This document shows, piece after piece, positions 1 through 5,240 of a DNA stretch of 5,986 bases. The stretch lies in assembly GCA_018817545.1 (NCBI GenBank), contig JAHITL010000020.1:1-5986 (forward strand). The letters run 5' to 3'. Source of the stretch: Patescibacteria group bacterium. Its GTDB lineage: Bacteria > Patescibacteriota > Patescibacteriia > Patescibacteriales > GWC2-42-12. Each line of letters opens with the position of its first letter. The first letter of the stretch is position 1. The notes under the pieces were generated by a model. That model saw only the letters and a program-made list of their open reading frames with translations, had not been told where the DNA came from and did no database searches. Made by a program: the position numbers and the translations under genes.

Positions 1-390
1 AAAGGGGAGAGTGAAGTTTCTAAAGATAGTTTTTTTGATATTATGTTAAAATTAAGCAAAGAAAAAGACGAGTTAAATGTTGTTGATGGAGAAAAAAGTT
101 GTTTCACTTATACTCCTGATTTAGCGCAAGCGACTAAGGACTTATTAGAAAGTAAAAAGGGTTACGGAATATATCATATTATTAATAGTAATGCTTGCAC
201 TTGGTGTGAGGCTGTAAAAGAATTATTTAAAATTAAAAATATTCAAATCAAAATTAATCCAATAAAAAGCGAGCAATTAGATAGGTCGGCAAAACGTCCT
301 GAAAATTCTACTCTTTTAAATACTAAGCTTGAGTCATTAAGAAGTTGGCAAGAGGCATTACGAGAATATTTTAAAAAATTTAAAGTGTAA
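1..390 (+). CDS. rmlD: dTDP-4-dehydrorhamnose reductase (RmlD), C-terminal part, 5' end outside window
   Basis: RmlD is the NADPH-dependent SDR-fold enzyme that reduces dTDP-4-dehydro-L-rhamnose to dTDP-L-rhamnose, the last step of the cytoplasmic pathway. The frame is open from base 1 and gives 129 residues, roughly the last 45% of a usual 280-300 residue protein. ATG at 43 is an internal Met, not the start, because family-like sequence (SFFDIMLKLSKEKDELNVV) runs through it. Visible family signatures are TPDLAQATKDLLE (window residues 38-50), GIYHIINSNACTW and AKRPENSTLLNTKLE followed by SWQEALREYF at the end. The Rossmann NADPH site and the catalytic Tyr-Lys pair lie upstream and cannot be checked. 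One odd point: the usual DQxGxPT turn after VV(D) reads GEKSCFT here (bases 88-108). It lies 16 bp ahead of rmlA, so the two are almost surely cotranscribed. Identity is very likely; catalytic competence is unknown because half the protein is missing. Confidence 0.93.
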   Translation, partial: KGESEVSKDSFFDIMLKLSKEKDELNVVDGEKSCFTYTPDLAQATKDLLESKKGYGIYHIINSNACTWCEAVKELFKIKNIQIKINPIKSEQLDRSAKRPENSTLLNTKLESLRSWQEALREYFKKFKV

Positions 391-406
391 AAATAATATT
401 TATTTT

Positions 407-1132
407 ATGAAAGGCATTATTTTATCAGGTGGTTCTGCTACAAGGTTGAGACCATGCACTAAAGTGACTTCTAAACAATTGTTGCCGATTTATAATCGAC
501 CAATGATTTATTATCCGCTGAATACTTTAATCAAGGCAGGGATAAAAGAAATTTTAATTATTGTTGCGCCAGAGCGGGCTGGAGATTATTTGAATTTATT
601 GGGTAGTGGTAAAGATTTCGGAGTTAAATTTACTTATGAAATTCAGGATAAGCCACGAGGTTTGTCCGATGCTTTTATTATTGGTGAGAATTTTATAGAT
701 AATGATGATGTTGCTATGATTTTGGGTGATAATATTTTTGAAGATGATTTGAGCGAAGAGATTAAAAATTTTAAATCAGGCGGTAAAATTTTTGCTAAAC
801 CAGTCATTGACCCAGAGCGTTTTGGTATTATAGAAATAGATAAAAATGGCAAGGCGATTTCTATTGAAGAGAAGCCGATTAACCCAAAAAGCAATTTGTG
901 TATAACAGGCTTATATATTTTTGACGGTAGAGTGGTTGAGGCAGCAAAACAACTTAAACCTAGCGCTAGAGGGGAAATAGAAATTGTAGATTTACATAAT
1001 TGGTATTTATCTAAAGGAGAACTGGAAGTTGCAATGGTAAAAGGGGAGTGGATTGATGCTGGAACTTTTGATAGTTTATTAGCAGCGCAAATTTTAGCTA
1101 AGGAAAAATTGCAAGATAAATTAATAATTTAG
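407..1132 (+). CDS. rmlA: Glucose-1-phosphate thymidylyltransferase, short form (RmlA)
   Basis: The enzyme joins dTTP and glucose-1-phosphate to give dTDP-glucose and pyrophosphate, the first committed step toward dTDP-L-rhamnose, in the cytoplasm. The 241 residues form one nucleotidyltransferase domain. The nucleotide-binding loop is GGSATRL (8-14, Arg13) followed by SKQLLP with Lys23. LGDN (106-109) supplies the first metal-binding Asp, Asp108. EEKP (154-157), PKSN (160-163), TGLY (167-170), ARGE (187-190) and WIDAGT (215-220, Asp217 as second metal ligand) follow in the order expected for RfbA/RmlA. The usual GGSGTRL has Ala in place of the third Gly. Long-form RmlA is about 290 residues; this protein stops just after the SLLAAQILAKEKL helix and lacks the C-terminal helical extension. 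The ATG is chosen because MKGIILSGG is the normal N-terminus. No Shine-Dalgarno is seen; an A/T-rich leader precedes it. It is the only gene here that ends in TAG. A thymidylyltransferase is far likelier than other sugar nucleotidyltransferases because of QLLPIYNRPMIYYPL and the rmlD neighbour. Confidence 0.95.
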   Translation: MKGIILSGGSATRLRPCTKVTSKQLLPIYNRPMIYYPLNTLIKAGIKEILIIVAPERAGDYLNLLGSGKDFGVKFTYEIQDKPRGLSDAFIIGENFIDNDDVAMILGDNIFEDDLSEEIKNFKSGGKIFAKPVIDPERFGIIEIDKNGKAISIEEKPINPKSNLCITGLYIFDGRVVEAAKQLKPSARGEIEIVDLHNWYLSKGELEVAMVKGEWIDAGTFDSLLAAQILAKEKLQDKLII

Positions 1133-1159
1133 TAACTCATAACGCACATAACGTTACAT
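1133..1159. repeat. Degenerate 9-bp-period sequence after the rmlA stop
   Basis: The 51-bp spacer 1133-1183 between rmlA and the first glycosyltransferase begins, directly after the TAG, with three related 9-mers: TAACTCATA, ACGCACATA and ACGTTACAT. CATAACG occurs exactly twice, at 1138-1144 and 1147-1153, nine bases apart, and TAACGTTA (1149-1156) is an 8-bp palindrome. The remaining 1160-1183 is pyrimidine-rich A/T sequence with no Shine-Dalgarno. No hairpin terminator is visible. It may be a decayed short tandem repeat; a chance pattern in A/T-rich DNA is possible. Confidence 0.4.
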
Positions 1160-1183
1160 ATTATATTTTATCTTTTATCCTTT

Positions 1184-2203
1184 ATGCGATTATATATTGG
1201 TTTTATCACTTATGGCGAATTAACAGCAAAATATTTGCCATATTTTTTGTCTAGTTTAAAAGATCAGGCTTATAAAGATTATAAAATAATTGCTATTGAT
1301 AATAGTGAAGAGGAAAAAAATGAAAATTCTGTTTATATAAAAAATAATTTTCCAGAAATTAATTTAAAATGGGCTGGTGAAAATATTGGTTTTGCCAAAG
1401 CCTATAATTTAATGATTAATCAAGCAGTTGAAGCTGGCGCTGAATATTTCTTAGCATTAAATCCTGATATAATTGTTGATTCAGAAATGATTAGAAATAT
1501 GATTAATGTTATTGAAACAGATGAAAAAATTGGAGCGATAGCGCCAAAAATTTTAAAATGGGATTTTGTTAATAAGAAAAAAACTAATATTATAGATAGT
1601 TATGGAATTATTTGTGATCAAAAATTTTGTTTTAGAGATGACAAGCAAGGAAAAATTGAAGAAGACACAAAGGCTGTGTCAATAAAAGAAGTTTTTGGTT
1701 TTACTGGAGCGGCTGTTGTGTTTAAAATTAAAGCTTTGACAGATGTTGCTTTTAATAATGGTGATTATCAAGAATATTTTGATGAACTGATGTTTATGTG
1801 TAAAGAAGATTGTGATTTATCCTTAAGATTAAGATTGGGTGGGTGGAAAATAATATTAGTGCCTGATGCAGTTGTTTTTCATGATCGGACGGCAAGTAGA
1901 ATAGGTGATAGCATGTGGCAGATTATAAAAAACGGAATAGGAAAAAAAAGAAAGATAAAACAGTGGTCTTTTTGTAATCAATGGATTATTGTTTTTAAAT
2001 ATTGTCAATTGGCTTTTTCTTGGAAAACAAAATTTTGTTTTTGGTGGTATGAGCTAAAAATTTTGGTATTTACAATTTTATTTGAGCAATATTTATTGAA
2101 AGAATTAATTAAAATATGGAAATTAAGAGATAAAATAAATAAGAGAGTAGGACAGTTAAAAGTTAGAGTTAACATTAAAGATATAGAAAAGTTAATGAAA
2201 TAA
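1184..2203 (+). CDS. Family 2 glycosyltransferase (GT-A), first of four; rhamnosyltransferase-like
   Basis: This is a 339-residue inverting GT2 enzyme, expected to move a sugar from a nucleotide donor to a growing saccharide at the cytoplasmic membrane face. The domain starts at once (IGFITYGE, then SSLKDQAYKDYKIIAIDNSEE with Asp39-Asn40 of the nucleotide-binding strand). GFAKAYN (69-75), LNPD (92-95, the DxD-equivalent metal site) and FTGAAVVF (173-180) follow. KEDCDLSLRLRLGGW (207-221) holds the catalytic-base region, and the downstream conserved His is present (His233). IIDSYGI (136-142) resembles the insert seen in WbbL/RfbF-like relatives. The C-terminal 260-305 is rich in Trp and other aromatics (W261, W267, W280, W287, W288) and ends in a short hydrophobic stretch, suggesting a membrane-contacting helix rather than a clear transmembrane span. 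A basic helical tail follows. An A8 run at 1942-1949 lies in frame. Bases before the ATG are pyrimidine-rich, without an RBS. Rhamnosyl transfer is suggested by the rml neighbours; substrate is not proven. Confidence 0.9.
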   Translation: MRLYIGFITYGELTAKYLPYFLSSLKDQAYKDYKIIAIDNSEEEKNENSVYIKNNFPEINLKWAGENIGFAKAYNLMINQAVEAGAEYFLALNPDIIVDSEMIRNMINVIETDEKIGAIAPKILKWDFVNKKKTNIIDSYGIICDQKFCFRDDKQGKIEEDTKAVSIKEVFGFTGAAVVFKIKALTDVAFNNGDYQEYFDELMFMCKEDCDLSLRLRLGGWKIILVPDAVVFHDRTASRIGDSMWQIIKNGIGKKRKIKQWSFCNQWIIVFKYCQLAFSWKTKFCFWWYELKILVFTILFEQYLLKELIKIWKLRDKINKRVGQLKVRVNIKDIEKLMK

Positions 2204-2211
2204 TTAAAAAT

Positions 2212-3072
2212 ATGGATTTAACAATTATAATTGTATCATGGAATGTAAAAGATTTTGTTAGAGATAATTTAAAAAGTATTTACGAAAATACGAAAAATAT
2301 TGAATTTGAAATTTATGTTGTTGATAATGATTCAAAAGATGGAACAGTAGAAATGATTAAAAATGAATTCCCAGAAGCGCATTTAATTACAAATAACTAT
2401 AATGCCGGGTTTGCTAAAGCTAATAATCAGGCAATAAAATTAGCCAAAGGAAGATATGTATTATTGCTTAATCCAGATATGCGTGTTTTGCCAGAAACTC
2501 TTGAAAAAATGGTTAAGTGGATGGATAACCATAAACAAGCTGGCATTGCAGGTTGTTGTTTAATAAAAGAAAATGGTGAGACGGTTCCGCATATACGTCG
2601 TTTTCCTAAATTTTTAGATCAATTAGCAATTGTTTTAAAATTGCCACATATTTTTCCAAATATATTAAATAATTATTTATATAAAAATTTTGATTATAAT
2701 CATGAGGCAATAGTTGATTCTGTTCGCGGTTCATTTTTTATGATTAGAAGGGAAATATTTGAAAAAATAGGAGGACTTGATGAAAGATATTTTATTTGGT
2801 TTGAAGAAGTTGATTATTGCAAACAGGTGAAAAATGCAGGTTGGGATGTTATGTATACACCAGAAGTAAAATGCATTGATTTTGTTGGTAAAAGTTTTAA
2901 TTCTGTTAAAAAAGGAAAGACTCAAGAATATTTTCGCGATTCTATGCTTAAATATTTTAAAAAATGGCATCCTTTTTGGCAATATTTTATTTTAAAATTA
3001 GCATGGAAAATTGGAACAAGAATTGCTATTATTGGAGAAAAATTAAATTTTAAATCTAAAGCAAAAACATAA
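2212..3072 (+). CDS. Family 2 glycosyltransferase (GT-A), second of four
   Basis: This 286-residue GT2 protein is close to the compact WcaA/RfbF-like form. The nucleotide-binding half shows LTIIIVSWNVKDFVRDNLKS at the N-terminus, VVDNDSKDGT (36-45; Asp38-Asn39), NAGFAKANNQA (64-74) and LLLNPDM (84-90) as the metal site. The acceptor half shows GSFFMIRREIFEKIGGLDE (173-191) and FIWFEEVDYCKQVKNAGWDV, with Glu198-Glu199 and Asp201 as the base region. At the position where relatives usually carry His after the P-E/D-x-x-x strand, this protein has Asp223 (KCIDFVGKSFN). The C-terminus (248-276) is an aromatic, basic amphipathic stretch fitting membrane association; no signal peptide is seen. It starts 8 bp after the previous gene and ends 3 bp before the next, which implies cotranscription and perhaps coupled translation. 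No Shine-Dalgarno precedes the ATG. Its sugar donor and acceptor are unknown; a dTDP-rhamnose or UDP-sugar user is a reasonable guess from context. Confidence 0.9.
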   Translation: MDLTIIIVSWNVKDFVRDNLKSIYENTKNIEFEIYVVDNDSKDGTVEMIKNEFPEAHLITNNYNAGFAKANNQAIKLAKGRYVLLLNPDMRVLPETLEKMVKWMDNHKQAGIAGCCLIKENGETVPHIRRFPKFLDQLAIVLKLPHIFPNILNNYLYKNFDYNHEAIVDSVRGSFFMIRREIFEKIGGLDERYFIWFEEVDYCKQVKNAGWDVMYTPEVKCIDFVGKSFNSVKKGKTQEYFRDSMLKYFKKWHPFWQYFILKLAWKIGTRIAIIGEKLNFKSKAKT

Positions 3073-3075
3073 TTT

Positions 3076-4137
3076 ATGAAGAAAGTCGCTATAATAATGA
3101 TAAATTACAAAGATTACGCTGAAAGATTTTTAAAAGAATCTTATGAAAGTTTGATAAAATTAAATTATCCAAAAGATAGTTATAGAATATATATAATTGA
3201 TAATATGACATCTTTGGAAACGCAGAATAAAATTAAAGAATTGGCTTTAGATGCAACTCTTATTTTGTCTAACGGAAATGGTTGGGGATATGGAAATAAT
3301 CTTGGAGTTAAAAAAGCTATTAAAGACGGTTTTGATGATTATTTTTATTTTGTGAATATGGATACAAAATTTGATCCAGAGTGTTTGAGAGAAGCTTTAA
3401 AGGTTTTTGAAATTGATCAGAATATTGGAGCAGTTCAGTCTAAAATATTGATCTATCCAGCTGTTAATAATGAATACAAGCTTAATTCTAATGGAAATAA
3501 CCTTACTTTTCTTGGATTTGGATATTGTGCTGGTGCAGGAAAAAAAGATGATTTAAGTAAAGAAATACGCGACATTGTTGTTGCTTCTGGTGTCGGAGTT
3601 TTGGTTTCAAAAAAAATTTTTCTTAAAGTTGGAATGTTTGATGAAAGTTATTTTATGTATCATGATGATATAGAATTATCATTTAAAATAAAATTACTTG
3701 GATATAGAGTTGTTTTTGCTCCAAAATCAGTTGTTTATCATAAATATGAATTTGAAAGATCAAATAAAAAAGTTTTTTTTATGGAAAGGAACAGATTTAG
3801 ATTTTTGTTAGAATTTTTTAAATTGCCAACTTTAATTATTATTTTTCCCGCATTTATTTTAATGGAAATTGGGATGTTGCCTTATGAAATAATTAATAAA
3901 TGGATTAATAAAAAATTAAAAGTTTATTTATATTTTTTTAATTTTAAAAACATAAAAAGAATATTAAAAAAAAGAGCGTTTGCGCAAAAATTGCGAAAAA
4001 TATCTGACAAAGAAATGTTAAAAGGCGTTGTTGGAATAATTGATTTTCAAGAAATAGAAAATCCAGTATTAAAATATATTGCTAATCCATTATTTAATGT
4101 TTATTGGAGTGTTGTGAAAAAAATTATTATTTGGTAA
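3076..4137 (+). CDS. Family 2 glycosyltransferase (GT-A) with C-terminal membrane-associated extension, third of four
   Basis: This 353-residue GT2 enzyme is the most distinct of the four. The N-terminal half contains VAIIMINYKDY, IYIIDNMTS (38-46; Asp42-Asn43), NGWGYGNNLG (68-77) and NMDT (94-97), a DxD-equivalent that differs from the LNPD of its two upstream neighbours. The second half contains ASGVGVLVSKKIF (170-182), MFDESYFMYHDDIELSFKIK (187-206, Asp197-Asp198 and Glu200 as the base region), VVYHKYEF with His222 and MERNRFRFLLEFF (236-248). TLIIIFPAFILMEIGML (252-268) is a good hydrophobic segment that may insert in or lie on the membrane. A basic region of about 80 residues follows and closes with NPVLKYIANPLFNVYW (329-344), a tail style I recall from long GT2 proteins of this kind. 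It begins 3 bp after the preceding stop. A8 and T8 runs (3609-3616, 3773-3780, 3966-3973) lie inside the frame without breaking it. The specific sugar cannot be inferred. Confidence 0.9.
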   Translation: MKKVAIIMINYKDYAERFLKESYESLIKLNYPKDSYRIYIIDNMTSLETQNKIKELALDATLILSNGNGWGYGNNLGVKKAIKDGFDDYFYFVNMDTKFDPECLREALKVFEIDQNIGAVQSKILIYPAVNNEYKLNSNGNNLTFLGFGYCAGAGKKDDLSKEIRDIVVASGVGVLVSKKIFLKVGMFDESYFMYHDDIELSFKIKLLGYRVVFAPKSVVYHKYEFERSNKKVFFMERNRFRFLLEFFKLPTLIIIFPAFILMEIGMLPYEIINKWINKKLKVYLYFFNFKNIKRILKKRAFAQKLRKISDKEMLKGVVGIIDFQEIENPVLKYIANPLFNVYWSVVKKIIIW

Positions 4138-4143
4138 AAATTT

Positions 4144-4989
4144 ATGGAAAATTGCAAAGTAACAATTTTAATTGTAAATCATTCAAAAGCAATAGATATT
4201 GTAGAAAATGTTAAATCTATTTTTAATCAAGAAGTCGATTTTAAATTTAAAATAATTATTATTGATAACTCTTGCGAAGAGTTTCAAGCTAATATTTTAA
4301 AGCAAGGATTAACAGGATTAAAAGATGTGGAATTAATTATTAATAGTAAAAATGTTGGATATGTAAAAGCTCATAATCAAGTTAGTAATAAAATTGAAGG
4401 TCAATATGTTGTTATTGTAAATTGTGATATTATTTGGAAAGAAAAAAATAGTTTATTAAAAATGATTGATTATTTAGATAATAATAAAGATATTGGAATA
4501 TTGGGTCCGAAACAGATAAATAATGATGGTAGCGTTGCCATTACAGTGAGAGCGTTTCCAAAATTTTATATTCAAGTAGCAAGAAGAACATTTTTAAGAA
4601 AGATCCTTTTTTTTAAAAAAAATGTTGAGTATGACGAAATGCGACACTTAGATTATTCAAAAATTCAAGATGTTGACTGGCTTCAATCTTCATTTATAAT
4701 TATTAGAAAAGAATTATGGGATGATATTGGAGGATTTTGTGAAGATTATTTTCTTTTTATGTCTGAAGCAGATTTTTGTTATAAAGCATGGAAAAGAGGG
4801 ACGCGAGTTGTGTATTATCCAGAAACATATGTATGCGCTGATGGTAAACGAATAAGCGCTGGTGGGTTTAAAAAATTTTTTCAAAGTTGGATTTTAAGAC
4901 AACATGTTGTTGATTCATTAAAATATCAATTAAAATATTTTTGCAAAAAAAATCCACGAGAATCAAGAAATCAAGAAATAAAAAAATAA
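4144..4989 (+). CDS. Family 2 glycosyltransferase (GT-A) with divergent motifs, fourth of four
   Basis: This 281-residue GT2 protein has the same layout as the second one, with several key motifs altered. VTILIVNHSKA at the N-terminus, IIIIDNSCE (37-45; Asp41-Asn42) and NVGYVKAHNQ (70-79) are normal. The metal site is VNCD (92-95) rather than LNPD. The acceptor side shows SSFIIIRKELWDDIGGF (182-198) and DYFLFMSEADFCYKAW (201-216), where the usual EExD is SEAD (Glu208, Asp210). The conserved His position is Ala232 (YVCADGKRIS). The enzyme could still be active, since Asp95, Glu208 and Asp210 remain, but specificity has probably shifted. The last codons (SRNQEIKK) are written in repeat-like DNA: ATCAAGAA is duplicated at 4962-4969 and 4970-4977, then an A7 run (4980-4986) leads into the TAA that is also the first unit of a tandem array. 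T8A8 at 4607-4622 and A8 at 4945-4952 are in-frame homopolymers. It starts 6 bp after its neighbour with no Shine-Dalgarno. Confidence 0.87.
   Translation: MENCKVTILIVNHSKAIDIVENVKSIFNQEVDFKFKIIIIDNSCEEFQANILKQGLTGLKDVELIINSKNVGYVKAHNQVSNKIEGQYVVIVNCDIIWKEKNSLLKMIDYLDNNKDIGILGPKQINNDGSVAITVRAFPKFYIQVARRTFLRKILFFKKNVEYDEMRHLDYSKIQDVDWLQSSFIIIRKELWDDIGGFCEDYFLFMSEADFCYKAWKRGTRVVYYPETYVCADGKRISAGGFKKFFQSWILRQHVVDSLKYQLKYFCKKNPRESRNQEIKK
4607..4622. repeat. T8A8 homopolymer palindrome inside the fourth glycosyltransferase gene
   Basis: Eight T followed directly by eight A form a 16-bp perfect palindrome within codons for LFFKKN. The frame is intact as given. Tracts of this length are common sites of replication or transcription slippage, and in raw assemblies also of indel error. 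Confidence 0.9.
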
Positions 4990-5130
4990 GAGAAATAAGA
5001 AAAATAAGATAAGTAAGAAAAGTAAGAGAAATAAGAAAAATAAGATAAGTAAGAAAAATAAGAGAAATAAGAAAAATAAGATAAGTAAGAAAAGTAAGAA
5101 AAATAAGAAAAGTAAGAAAAGTAAGAATTA
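4987..5130. repeat. Tandem array, 9-bp unit TAAGAAAAR with 36-bp higher-order period
   Basis: Sixteen consecutive 9-bp units start at the stop codon of the fourth glycosyltransferase (unit starts at 4987, 4996, 5005 and so on to 5122). The first twelve form three copies of a 36-bp block made of TAAGAGAAA, TAAGAAAAA, TAAGATAAG and TAAGAAAAR; the copies are 4987-5022, 5023-5058 and 5059-5094 and differ only at the last base of the block (G, A, G). Three more TAAGAAAAR units and one degenerate unit (TAAGAATTA) follow. After an AAA insertion the same 9-bp phase weakly continues as TAAGAGAAA and GCAAGAAAA (5134-5151). The + strand has no C within 4987-5130, so its RNA would be unstructured and A-rich. 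A-tracts recur every 9 or 18 bp, close to the helical repeat, so some intrinsic curvature is conceivable. TAA recurs every third codon in the frame of the upstream gene. The pattern fits a VNTR; any function is unknown. It is not CRISPR, having no spacers. Confidence 0.95.
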
Positions 5131-5238
5131 AAATAAGAGAAAGCAAGAAAATATTTAACAACTAATATTTACAACTATTCACTAATAATGCCTAGTGCCT
5201 AGTTTTATAAATTAATTAAATTTTAAAATAAAAATAAT
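5131..5238. other. Non-coding spacer between repeat array and galU, with small direct repeats
   Basis: I see no gene here. It contains the fading end of the 9-bp array (to about 5151), ACAACTA twice (5158-5164 and 5171-5177), ACTAATA twice (5161-5167 and 5181-5187) and an exact 7-bp tandem duplication TGCCTAG (5189-5195, 5196-5202). No GC-rich hairpin with a T-run is visible, so a classical intrinsic terminator for the glycosyltransferase operon is not supported. Confidence 0.7.
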
Positions 5239-5240
5239 AT
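5203..5240 (+). promoter_or_regulatory. 38-bp A/T-only leader, possible galU promoter region
   Basis: From 5203 to the second base of the galU ATG there is not one G or C. It contains the palindromes TTAATTAA (5212-5219) and ATTTTAAAAT (5220-5229) and TATAAA-like hexamers (5206-5211) that could act as a -10 element. No convincing -35 box is seen. The 249-bp gap from the previous gene, against 3-51 bp elsewhere, is the main reason to expect a promoter here. Confidence 0.25.

Noticed and set aside
43..390. A separate small 115-residue gene starting at ATG 43
   Set aside because: The same frame is open upstream to base 1 and reads as RmlD sequence, so this is the tail of a larger gene.
643..894. 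Minus-strand open frame inside rmlA
   Set aside because: It lies wholly within a well-supported rmlA and resembles no known protein.
2731..2982. Minus-strand open frame inside the second glycosyltransferase gene
   Set aside because: It is antisense to conserved GT2 motifs, with A/T-biased composition and no family resemblance.
4987..5151. CRISPR array
   Set aside because: Units are contiguous 9-mers without unique spacers or dyad symmetry, and no cas genes are present.
4868..5161. Minus-strand open frame of 97 codons, with a Leu/Ile/Phe-rich 12-residue repeat
   Set aside because: The periodic hydrophobic peptide is just the 36-bp array read on the other strand, where no stop triplet occurs. 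It overlaps the end of a real gene and has no family features, so I do not call it a gene, though it looks like a membrane protein.
4990..5238. Intrinsic terminator after the glycosyltransferase operon
   Set aside because: No GC-rich stem followed by a T-run was found; the only palindromes are short and A/T-only.
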